From the NCBI RefSeq assembly GCF_900108585.1, contig NZ_UESZ01000001.1, positions 2,790,001 to 2,854,000 on the forward strand: 64,000 bases of DNA, given 5' to 3'. The stretch is from Branchiibius hedensis (lineage in GTDB: Bacteria > Actinomycetota > Actinomycetes > Actinomycetales > Dermatophilaceae). Below, piece by piece: positions 1 to 7,564 of the stretch. Position numbers and translations under genes: made by a program. The notes under the pieces are model-generated. The model ran no database searches, was not told where the DNA came from, and worked only from the letters and a program-made list of their open reading frames with translations. Position 1 is the first letter of the stretch, and each line of letters opens with the position of its first letter.

Positions 1-1083
1 GACCGGCACATCCTCGCCGGCCTCGTCGACCAACCGGAACTCGACGTGCATCAGCGGCTTGCCGATGGATCCGGCGTGCTCGAGCACCTGGTCGGGCTGC
101 AAACAGGAAGCGTTCGGTGAGGTCTCGGTCATCCCGAAACCCTCGGTGAACTGCACACCCCTCGCGCGCATCCCCTCGATCACCACGATCGGGCACGGCG
201 CGCCGCCGCTGACCGCCGTCCGCAAGGAGGACAGATCCCGTTCGGCAAACGATGGCGCGTTCAACACCGCGGCCCACATCGCCGGGACCAGGAACGCGTT
301 GGTGATCCGGTGCCGTTCGGCCAGTTCGAGCCACGAGTCGGGAGTGAACGCCTCCTGGATCACCGTGCACGCCCCGAGATAGAGGTACGGCGCGGTGTGC
401 ACCCCGAGGGCACCGATGTGGAACAGCGGCGCACTGGACAACGTGACGTCCCGGCCGTTGTTGCCCTCACCCAGGCCCAGCCCGTTGAAGACGTTCCACT
501 GGAAGTTGCCGTGGGTCAGCATCGCGCCCTTCGGCGCGCCGGTCGTGCCCGAGGTGTACATCAGCACACACACCTCATCGAGGTCGATGGGCAGGGTGAC
601 CCGGTCCGGGTTTCCGCTGCGCAGGAAAGCCTCGTACTCACTGTCCGCGGCCCGGTCAGCCGACGTCGGCACGGCGATGCGCTCGCGGACCGCCGTACCC
701 TCCGAGCAGGCGGCCTCGGCCAGCTTGGACAGGGACGTGGATTCGAACAGCACGGTGGCGCCGCTGTCGGCCAGCACGTACCGGACCTCAGGGGCCGACA
801 GGCGGAAGTTGACCGGGACGCTGATGGCGCCCAGCTTCGCGACGGCGACGTAGATCTCCATCATCGCCACGCTGTTCAGCGTCAGCATCGCGACACGATC
901 GCCGCGGCCGATACCGCGGCCCCTGAGCGCATCGGCCAGCTGATCGGTGCGAACCTCGAGTTGGGCGTAGCTGGTCACCTCGCCGGATTCGGCACTGATC
1001 AGCGCCGGGCGTTCCGGGTTGCGCAGCGCGTGTTTGGTGACCCAGTCACCGAAGCCGGCATCGACGCCGAGTGCGTGGTCCAT
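1..1083 (-). CDS. Acyl-CoA synthetase (AMP-forming), C-terminus cut by window edge
   Basis: This is a class I adenylate-forming enzyme that would activate a fatty or isoprenoid acid to its CoA ester. The ATG is at 1083 and the reading frame stays open to base 1, so about 361 codons are present and the C-terminal domain lies outside the window. Visible family motifs are the AMP/phosphate-binding YTSGTTGAPKG (near 540-570) and GMTETSP (near 125-145). It starts 3 bases after the stop of the acyl-CoA dehydrogenase on the same strand, so the two are probably co-transcribed from the leaderless promoter at 2242. The gene may feed the carboxylase pathway encoded on the other strand (an AtuH/FadD-like role). 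The exact acid substrate cannot be told. Confidence 0.9.
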   Translation of the reverse strand, partial: MDHALGVDAGFGDWVTKHALRNPERPALISAESGEVTSYAQLEVRTDQLADALRGRGIGRGDRVAMLTLNSVAMMEIYVAVAKLGAISVPVNFRLSAPEVRYVLADSGATVLFESTSLSKLAEAACSEGTAVRERIAVPTSADRAADSEYEAFLRSGNPDRVTLPIDLDEVCVLMYTSGTTGAPKGAMLTHGNFQWNVFNGLGLGEGNNGRDVTLSSAPLFHIGALGVHTAPYLYLGACTVIQEAFTPDSWLELAERHRITNAFLVPAMWAAVLNAPSFAERDLSSLRTAVSGGAPCPIVVIEGMRARGVQFTEGFGMTETSPNASCLQPDQVLEHAGSIGKPLMHVEFRLVDEAGEDVPV

Positions 1084-1086
1084 GGT

Positions 1087-2235
1087 TCAGCTCAACGGGT
1101 AGCCGTCGATGCGGGCGACGACCTGCAACATGACTTCGTCAGCGCCGCCGCCGATGGAGGCGAGCCGGGCGTCGCGGAACATCCGCGCCGTCCAGGTCTC
1201 CTCCATGTAGCCGATACCGCCGTGGAACTGCAGGCACATGTCCGCGACCTCACGCACCAGCCGGCCCGCCTCCCACTTGGCGATCGAAGCCATCCGGGTG
1301 ATGTCCTCCCCCGCGAGCACCGCCTCGCAGACCGCCTGGTTGTGATGCCGCAGCAGGTCGTTGCGCGCCGCGAGCTCGGTCAGCCGGAAGGCGATGTACT
1401 GGTGCTGCGCCAGCGCCTTGCCGAAGGTCTTGCGCTGCAACAGGTAGTCGCGGGTCTTCTCCAGGGCGACATCGACCTGGCCGACGATGGAGTAGGCCGC
1501 GGCCATCCGCTCGATGACGAATTGCTCCATCTGCTGCTGGAAACCGCGACCGATCGTGCCGATCGTGTTCTCGACGGGCACCCGCACCTGGTCCAGGACC
1601 AGTTCGGCGGTGTCGGACGACCGGTTCCCGAGCTTGTCCAGTTTGCGGGCGACCGAGAACCCTTCGGACGCCGTGGGTACGACGATCTGGGACATCCCGC
1701 GGTAGCCACCCTCATCGGAGGTGCGGACCAACAAACAGACCCAGTCGGCCTGCACCCCGTTGGTGATGTAGAGCTTGCGCCCGGTGATCACCCAGTCGTC
1801 GCCATCCCTGGTCGCCCGGGTGCGCAGCGCCGACACATCGGATCCGGTATCCGGCTCGGTCACCCCGATGGCGGCGACCATCTCACCGGCGATCGCCGGT
1901 TTCAGGAACTTCTGCCGCAGTTCGGGCGAACCGTACTTCGCCAGTGAGGGGGTGGCCATGTTCGCCTGCACATTGATCGCCATCGAGACGCCACCGGCGG
2001 CGATCCGGCCGAACTCCTCGCAGGCCACCATCGTGTAGGAGTGGTCGGCGCCCTCGCCGCCGTCCTCGGGCGAGTATTCGAGGCCGAGCAGACCGTACTT
2101 GCCCAGCTGCGGGAACAACTCGTGCGCCGGGAAGATGCCGTCCGCTTCCCACTGGTCGACGTACGGGTTGATCTGGGTGTCCACGACCGACCGGACGGTG
2201 GCCGCGAACGAACGATGGTCATCGGTGAGCCGCAT
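1087..2235 (-). CDS. Acyl-CoA dehydrogenase
   Basis: This 382-residue FAD flavoenzyme oxidises an acyl-CoA to the 2-enoyl-CoA. The flavin-binding motif VTEPDTGSDV (about 125-134) and the C-terminal QFHGGIGYMEE (about 336-346) are clear. The usual MCAD/SCAD catalytic Glu position reads SIGGGADEV, without Glu. A Glu at residue 242 (VIERM) sits where isovaleryl- and long-chain-type enzymes keep theirs, so a branched-chain or isoprenoid substrate is likely. The promoter looks leaderless: TAACGT at 2247-2242 on the minus strand, six bases before the ATG. The gene diverges from the TIGR03084/AtuA operon and is followed by an acyl-CoA synthetase. Confidence 0.93.
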   Translation of the reverse strand: MRLTDDHRSFAATVRSVVDTQINPYVDQWEADGIFPAHELFPQLGKYGLLGLEYSPEDGGEGADHSYTMVACEEFGRIAAGGVSMAINVQANMATPSLAKYGSPELRQKFLKPAIAGEMVAAIGVTEPDTGSDVSALRTRATRDGDDWVITGRKLYITNGVQADWVCLLVRTSDEGGYRGMSQIVVPTASEGFSVARKLDKLGNRSSDTAELVLDQVRVPVENTIGTIGRGFQQQMEQFVIERMAAAYSIVGQVDVALEKTRDYLLQRKTFGKALAQHQYIAFRLTELAARNDLLRHHNQAVCEAVLAGEDITRMASIAKWEAGRLVREVADMCLQFHGGIGYMEETWTARMFRDARLASIGGGADEVMLQVVARIDGYPLS

Positions 2236-2242
2236 GACCGAA

Positions 2243-2258
2243 CGTTACCTAGATCACA
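2243..2258 (-). promoter_or_regulatory. Crp-like site overlapping the dehydrogenase -10 box
   Basis: On the minus strand the bases read TGTGATCTAGGTAACG. The left half matches the actinobacterial Crp/GlxR box (TGTGA-N6-TCACA) perfectly; the right half is weak. The last bases form the -10 box TAACGT (2247-2242), so a bound protein would block transcription of the 2235 gene. Very similar strings lie before the CBS gene (16740) and the rpf gene (14443-14470). Confidence 0.4.
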
Positions 2259-2268
2259 CTTTGGAAAA

Positions 2269-2284
2269 CAAGCACTCTTGCTTG
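2269..2284. promoter_or_regulatory. Candidate TetR operator in the divergent catabolic promoter
   Basis: A perfect inverted repeat CAAGCA-ctct-TGCTTG lies between the dehydrogenase gene and the TIGR03084 gene. Its arms resemble operators of TetR-family acyl-CoA-responsive repressors in actinobacteria. The obvious partner is the TetR encoded at the end of the operon (10345-10956). No binding is proven. Confidence 0.45.
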
Positions 2285-2314
2285 ATTTCTTTCTGTGTGG
2301 CAACGTCGGCCCTC

Positions 2315-3106
2315 ATGAACACCGTGGATCACCTCAGCGCCGAGGGCGACGATCTGGCGGCGTTGGTTCGCGATCTGACCACCGCCGAATGGCAGCGGCC
2401 AACCCCAGCGGCCGGCTGGAGCATTGCCCACCAGATCGGCCACCTCGCCTGGACCGACGAGGTCGCGCTGGCCGCGGTCACCGATCCAGACGCCTTCGCC
2501 GAGGTCGTGGCGCAGGGCGCCGCCGACCCCCTGCACTTCACGGACACGACCGCCGCCGCGCGAGCCGAACTGCCTGCCGCACAACTGCTTTCGCAGTGGC
2601 AGGATGGCCGGGCAAAGCTGGCCGAGGCACTCACCGCTCTCCCAGACGACACCAGCATCGGGTGGTTCGGTCCCCCGATGAAGCCGCGCTCGATGGCCAC
2701 CGCCCGACTGATGGAGACGTGGGCGCACGGTCAGGACGTGGCCGATGCACTCGGCGTACGTCGAGTGCCCACCGACCGCTTGCGGGATATAGCTCACCTG
2801 GGTGTCCGCACCCGTGCCTTCGCCTACGCGATCAACCAGCTGGAACTTCCCGCTGCTGAACCGCGCATCGAGCTGACGGCCCCCTCGGGTGCGTTGTGGA
2901 CCTGGGGACCGGACACCGCCGAGGATCGGATCACCGGACCGGCTGAGGACTTCTGCCTGGCGGTCACCCAACGCCGCGAGCTGCCCGAACTGGCCCTGGT
3001 CGCCACCCCGGGCGCGGCGACCGAGTGGCTCACTATCGCGCAGGCGTTCGCCGGCGCACCGAAGGCGGCGGTCCGCGCCGCACACACCAGAGAGGTGACC
3101 CGATGA
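2315..3106 (+). CDS. TIGR03084-family (DinB/maleylpyruvate isomerase-like) protein
   Basis: This 263-residue protein has the N-terminal four-helix fold of the mycothiol-dependent maleylpyruvate isomerase/DinB group (LVRDLTTAEWQRPTPAAGWS, then HQIGHLAWTDE with candidate metal-binding His residues). I recognise it as the TIGR03084 family, which commonly travels with AtuA-like proteins and acyl-CoA carboxylases. A longer open frame exists upstream, but the ATG at 2315 begins the conserved protein and lies after the divergent promoter. Its stop overlaps the start of the AtuA gene (ATGA). Its reaction is unknown; a mycothiol- or metal-dependent step on a CoA intermediate is only a guess. Confidence 0.8.
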   Translation: MNTVDHLSAEGDDLAALVRDLTTAEWQRPTPAAGWSIAHQIGHLAWTDEVALAAVTDPDAFAEVVAQGAADPLHFTDTTAAARAELPAAQLLSQWQDGRAKLAEALTALPDDTSIGWFGPPMKPRSMATARLMETWAHGQDVADALGVRRVPTDRLRDIAHLGVRTRAFAYAINQLELPAAEPRIELTAPSGALWTWGPDTAEDRITGPAEDFCLAVTQRRELPELALVATPGAATEWLTIAQAFAGAPKAAVRAAHTREVTR

Positions 3107-4809
3107 CCGACGCCCTGCGAGTGGGCAACTGCTCCGGCTTCTACGGCGACCGGATCAGTGCCATGCGCGAGATGCTCGAAGGCGGGCCCCTCGACGTACT
3201 CACCGGCGACTATCTGGCCGAGTTGACCATGCTGATCCTGGGCCGCGACAAGGCCAAGGACGCCTCGCTCGGCTACGCCAAGACATTCCTGCGGCAGCTC
3301 GAGGAGTGCCTCGGTCTGGCCATCGACAAGGGCGTCCAGATCGTCAGCAACGCGGGCGGACAGAACCCGGCCGGGCTGGCGGCCGCGATCCATGAGCTAT
3401 CCGAGCGGCTGGGCGTGGGCGCAACCGTCGCGTACGTCGATGGCGACGACGTGACCGCCCGTGCCGCCGAGCTTGGGTTGCCTGAGTCGCTGGCTGCGAA
3501 CGCCTATCTCGGCGCCTTCGGGATCGCCGAAGGGGTGCGCTCGGGTGCCAACGTCGTGATCAGCGGCCGGGTCACCGACGCCTCGGTCATCATCGGTCCG
3601 GCGATCGCCCGATTCGATTGGGGCCGTGAGGATTACGATGCTCTGGCCGGTGCCACCGTGGCAGGCCACATCATTGAGTGCGGCACCCAGGCCACCGGCG
3701 GCAACTTCGCCTTCTTCACCGAGATCGCCGATCTGCTGCATCCCGGCTTCCCCATCGCGGAGATCCGCGCCGACGGCAGCAGCGTGATCACCAAGCATCC
3801 GGGCACCGCTGGCGCCGTCACCGTGGACACCGTCACCGCCCAGTTGCTCTACGAGATCGGCGGCGAACGCTACTACGGCCCCGACGTCACCACACGTCTC
3901 GACAGCATCCGACTGTCCCAGGAAGCGCCCGACCGGGTCCTCGTGGACGGCGTCACCGGGGAAGCGCCGCCCGCGACGCTGAAGGTGTCCTGCAACGCGC
4001 TCGGCGGCTTCCGCAACCAGGTTGCCATGGTGCTGACCGGCCTGGACATCGACGCCAAGGCCGACCTCGCGCGACGCGGCTTCGAGCAAGCCCTGAAAAC
4101 CCAACCCGCACAGATCGATTGGGAACTCACCAAGACCGCAGTCGCCGACGCTGACACCGAAGAAGGCGCCTCCGCCAAGCTCATCGTCACCGCCCGTGAC
4201 AAGGACCCCAAGGTCGTGGGCCGGGCCTTCAGCAACGCCGGCGTCGAGATCGCGTTGGCCAGCTACCCCGGCTTCCATTCGATGACCCCGCCGGCCGACG
4301 CCACGGCGTACGGCGTCTTCACGCCGGGCTTCATCCCCCAGGAAGAGGTTGACCACCGGGTGACCCTTCCCGACGGTACCCAGCTGACGATCGAGGCCCC
4401 GGGTGACTACCTGACCGAGACGGCGATCGAGGCGCCGGCCACCGGTCCGGCGCCCGCCGGCGATACCGTGCGCGCCCCCCTCGGCCGGGTCGCCGGAGCG
4501 CGAAGCGGCGACAAGGGCGGCAGCGCCAACATCGGCGTATGGGCCCGCGACGACGCCGGATTCGCCTGGCTGGCAGAGGCTCTCACGACCGACACGCTCC
4601 GGGAGCTGCTTCCTGAAACCGCTGACCTCGCGATCCACCGCACCGTCTTCCCGAATCTGCGGGCGGTGAACTTCCTCATCGAGGACCTGCTCGGTGAGGG
4701 CGTCGCCTACCAGGCCCGCTTCGACCCGCAGGCCAAGGGCCTCGGCGAATGGCTGCGCGGTCGCTACCTCGACATCCCCACAGCCCTGCTACCCCAGGAA
4801 GGCCACTGA
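3103..4809 (+). CDS. atuA: AtuA-family acyclic terpene utilisation protein (DUF1446)
   Basis: The product is 568 residues. An N-terminal DUF1446/AtuA domain covers roughly 1-450 (starting with LRVGNCSGFYGDR). A C-terminal AtuA-like ferredoxin-fold domain covers roughly 475-560 (RSGDKGGSANIGVWARDD). The start at 3103 has a good ribosome site (GAGGTGA) and overlaps the upstream stop; an in-frame start at 3025 would run into the previous gene. AtuA is needed for citronellol/geraniol catabolism in Pseudomonas, but its reaction is not established. Here it is coupled to a dehydrogenase and a carboxylase, which supports a role in branched acyl-CoA breakdown. Confidence 0.88.
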   Translation: MTDALRVGNCSGFYGDRISAMREMLEGGPLDVLTGDYLAELTMLILGRDKAKDASLGYAKTFLRQLEECLGLAIDKGVQIVSNAGGQNPAGLAAAIHELSERLGVGATVAYVDGDDVTARAAELGLPESLAANAYLGAFGIAEGVRSGANVVISGRVTDASVIIGPAIARFDWGREDYDALAGATVAGHIIECGTQATGGNFAFFTEIADLLHPGFPIAEIRADGSSVITKHPGTAGAVTVDTVTAQLLYEIGGERYYGPDVTTRLDSIRLSQEAPDRVLVDGVTGEAPPATLKVSCNALGGFRNQVAMVLTGLDIDAKADLARRGFEQALKTQPAQIDWELTKTAVADADTEEGASAKLIVTARDKDPKVVGRAFSNAGVEIALASYPGFHSMTPPADATAYGVFTPGFIPQEEVDHRVTLPDGTQLTIEAPGDYLTETAIEAPATGPAPAGDTVRAPLGRVAGARSGDKGGSANIGVWARDDAGFAWLAEALTTDTLRELLPETADLAIHRTVFPNLRAVNFLIEDLLGEGVAYQARFDPQAKGLGEWLRGRYLDIPTALLPQEGH

Positions 4810-5969
4810 TGAACCCCTGGCAGACCGACGAACTGCGTGCCTTGCGCGACACCGTCACCCGCTTCACCAAGGACCAGATCCTGCCCTACCAGGACCAGTG
4901 GGAGATCGACGGCGAACTCCCCCGCGAACTGTCCAAGAAAGCCGGCGCCCTCGGCATCCTCGGCGCCGGCTACCCGGAGGAGGCTGGCGGTGGCGGCGGT
5001 GGCCTGCGCGAGTCGGTGACCGTCACCGAGGCACTGCTGGAGGCCGGCGCCGCGGGCGGCGTTCCGGCGTCGATGATCACCACCGGTATCAACGTGCCGC
5101 ACCTGATCGCCGCCGGCGACCCGTGGCAGATCGACCGCTGGGTCCGCCCCGCCCTGGACGGCGACATCATCGGCTCCCTGGCCATCACCGAGCCCGGTGG
5201 CGGCTCCGACGTGGGCGGCCTGCGCACCACCGCCCGCCGCGACGGCGACGAGTACGTCGTGAACGGCGCCAAGACCTTCATCACCTCCGGCACCCGCGCC
5301 GACTTCGTGGTCACCGCGGTGCGCACCGGCGGCCCGGATCTGCCTCGCGCCCGGGGCGTTTCGCTGGTGGTGATCGAGAAGGGCATGCCTGGCTTCACGG
5401 TCAGCAAGAAGCTGCAGAAGATGGGCTGGCACTGCTCCGACACCGCCGAGCTGAGCTTCGAGGACGTCCGCGTGCCGGTACGCCACCTGGTCGGCGAGGA
5501 GAACACCGGCTTCGCGCAGATCGGTGCGCACTTCGTCAGTGAACGTATCTGGCTTGCGGCACAGGCGTATTCGCACGCCCAGCGCTGCCTGGACCTGAGC
5601 GTCCAGTGGTGCCGCGACCGCGTTACCTTTGGCGAACCGCTGATCAGCCGCCAGTCGGTCCAGGACACCCTCGCGGACATGGCCCGCAAGATCGACCTGG
5701 CCCGCACCTACACCCACGCCGTCGTCGACCAGGCCCTGTCCGGGGACACCACCGATCTGATCCCGCGGGTCTGCTTCGCCAAGAACACCGCCACCGAGTA
5801 CGGCGAGTGGGTGGCTGACCGCGCCGTGCAGCTCTTCGGCGGGATGGGTTATCTGACCGAGGGTGAGGTGGAGCGGCAGTACCGCGACATGCGCATCCTG
5901 GGCATCGGCGGCGGCACGGTGGAGATCCTGCGGCAGTTGGCGGCACGCAACCTGGGGCTGACTGCATGA
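4809..5969 (+). CDS. Acyl-CoA dehydrogenase, AtuD/isovaleryl type
   Basis: This 386-residue acyl-CoA dehydrogenase has the FAD motif ITEPGGGSDV (about 126-135) and QLFGGMGYLTE near the C-terminus. As in the divergent paralogue, the MCAD-type catalytic Glu is missing (LGIGGGTVEI) and Glu245 in the helix VSERIW is the likely base, as in isovaleryl-CoA dehydrogenase. A glycine run (GGGGGG, about 60-65) is unusual. The ATG at 4809 follows AGGAAGG and overlaps the atuA stop (TGATG); an upstream in-frame ATG at 4749 lies inside atuA and is rejected. It probably makes the 2-enoyl-CoA that the next two gene products carboxylate. Confidence 0.92.
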   Translation: MNPWQTDELRALRDTVTRFTKDQILPYQDQWEIDGELPRELSKKAGALGILGAGYPEEAGGGGGGLRESVTVTEALLEAGAAGGVPASMITTGINVPHLIAAGDPWQIDRWVRPALDGDIIGSLAITEPGGGSDVGGLRTTARRDGDEYVVNGAKTFITSGTRADFVVTAVRTGGPDLPRARGVSLVVIEKGMPGFTVSKKLQKMGWHCSDTAELSFEDVRVPVRHLVGEENTGFAQIGAHFVSERIWLAAQAYSHAQRCLDLSVQWCRDRVTFGEPLISRQSVQDTLADMARKIDLARTYTHAVVDQALSGDTTDLIPRVCFAKNTATEYGEWVADRAVQLFGGMGYLTEGEVERQYRDMRILGIGGGTVEILRQLAARNLGLTA

Positions 5970-7564
5970 GCACGCTCACCTCAACCCTGGATCCCACGAG
6001 CCCGGACTACGCCGCCAACGTGACGGCGATGCAGGAGAAGCTGGCCGAGATCGACGGGGAACTGGCCAAGGCCGTCGACGGCGGCGGCGAACGGTCCAAC
6101 ACCCGGCACGCGTCCCGCGGCAAGATGACGGCTCGCGCCCGCATCGAGTTGCTGCTGGACCGCGATTCGCCGTTCCTGGAGTTGTGCCCGCTGGCCGGCT
6201 ACGGCAGCGAGTTCACCGTCGGCGGCAGCATCGCCGGCGGCATCGGGGTGGTCAACGGCGTCGAGTGCATGATCGTGGCCACCGACCCCACCGTGAAGGG
6301 CGGCGCCACCAACCCCTGGGCGATGCGCAAGTCGCTGCGGCTGCAGACGATCGCCCTGGAGAACCGGCTGCCGGTAATCTCGCTGGTCGAGTCCGGTGGC
6401 GCCGACCTGCCCCGGCAGTTGGAGATCTTCATCCCCGGCGGTCGCTCCTTCAAGAACCTCACCAACCTGTCCAAGGCGGGCATCCCCACCATCGCCCTGG
6501 TCTTCGGCAACTCCACCGCCGGCGGCGCCTACCTACCCGGGATGAGCGATCACATCGTGATGATCAAGGAACGCTCCAAGGTGTTCCTGGCCGGGCCGCC
6601 GCTGGTGAAGGCGGCCACCGGCGAAGTCAGCAACGACGAGGAACTCGGCGGCGCAGAGATGCACGCCCGGGTCTCCGGTCTGGCGGACTACTTCGCCGAG
6701 GACGAGCAGGACGCCATCCGGATCGGTCGGCAGATCGTCGGCCGACTGAACTGGAGCAAGGCCGGGCCGAAGCCTCGGGCGCTGGCCACCGCTCCCCGGT
6801 ACGACGAAGAGGAGTTGCTCGGCGTCGTACCACCGGATCTGAAGGTGCCCTTCGACCCCAAGGAGGTCATCGCCCGAGTCGTCGATGACTCGCAGTTCGA
6901 TGAGTTCAAGCCACTCTTCGGTACCTCGCTGGTCACCGGTTGGGCGGACGTGCACGGCTACCCGATCGGGATCCTGGCCAACGCCCGCGGCGCCCTCTTC
7001 AACGAAGACGCCCTGAAGGCAACCCAATTCATCCAGTTGGCGAACCGCTACAACACTCCGCTGCTCTTCCTGCACAACACCACCGGCTACATGGTCGGCA
7101 AGGACTACGAGCAGCGCGGCATCATCAAGCACGGTGCGATGATGATCAACGCCGTCTCCAACTCGACCGTCCCCCACATCTCGATCCTGCTCGGATCCTC
7201 CTACGGCGCAGGGCATTACGGCATGTGTGGGCGACCCTATGACCCCAGATTCCTCTTCACCTGGCCCAGTGCGCGGTCCTCGGTGATGGGCGCGCAGCAG
7301 TTGGCCGAGGTCACCTACAACGTGTCCAAGGCGTCGGCGGAGGCGCAGGGCAAGCCGTTCGACGACGAGGGCGCCCTGGCGATCAAGGCCGCGATCGAGC
7401 ACCAGATCGACGCCGAGTCCCTACCCCTGGTCCTGTCCGGGATGGTCTACGACGACGGGATCATCGACCCGCGCGACACTCGCACCGTCCTGGGCATGAC
7501 CTTGTCCGCGATCCACTCCGCACCAGTGGAAGGCACCGGCGAGTTCGGTGTCTTCCGGATGTGA
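5966..7564 (+). CDS. Acyl-CoA carboxylase beta subunit (methylcrotonyl/geranyl-CoA type)
   Basis: This is the 532-residue carboxyltransferase subunit, the length typical of MCC-beta/AtuC. It carries the crotonase-like oxyanion motifs of the family: VESGGADLPRQ near 135-145, GNSTAGGAYLPGMSD near 175-190, and GSSYGAGHYGMCGR in the C-terminal half. It would transfer CO2 from biotin to the gamma carbon of a 3-methyl-2-enoyl-CoA. The segment that separates methylcrotonyl from geranyl specificity (near FKNLTNLSKAG) is shorter than in the Pseudomonas MCC I remember, so specificity is open. The start overlaps the previous stop (ATGA). Confidence 0.92.
   Translation: MSTLTSTLDPTSPDYAANVTAMQEKLAEIDGELAKAVDGGGERSNTRHASRGKMTARARIELLLDRDSPFLELCPLAGYGSEFTVGGSIAGGIGVVNGVECMIVATDPTVKGGATNPWAMRKSLRLQTIALENRLPVISLVESGGADLPRQLEIFIPGGRSFKNLTNLSKAGIPTIALVFGNSTAGGAYLPGMSDHIVMIKERSKVFLAGPPLVKAATGEVSNDEELGGAEMHARVSGLADYFAEDEQDAIRIGRQIVGRLNWSKAGPKPRALATAPRYDEEELLGVVPPDLKVPFDPKEVIARVVDDSQFDEFKPLFGTSLVTGWADVHGYPIGILANARGALFNEDALKATQFIQLANRYNTPLLFLHNTTGYMVGKDYEQRGIIKHGAMMINAVSNSTVPHISILLGSSYGAGHYGMCGRPYDPRFLFTWPSARSSVMGAQQLAEVTYNVSKASAEAQGKPFDDEGALAIKAAIEHQIDAESLPLVLSGMVYDDGIIDPRDTRTVLGMTLSAIHSAPVEGTGEFGVFRM

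Noticed and set aside
310-1947. Long plus-strand open frame (545 codons) opposite the acyl-CoA synthetase and dehydrogenase
   Set aside because: It is a GC-driven shadow of two well-supported genes, with His/Arg/Gly-biased composition, no family motif and no promoter.
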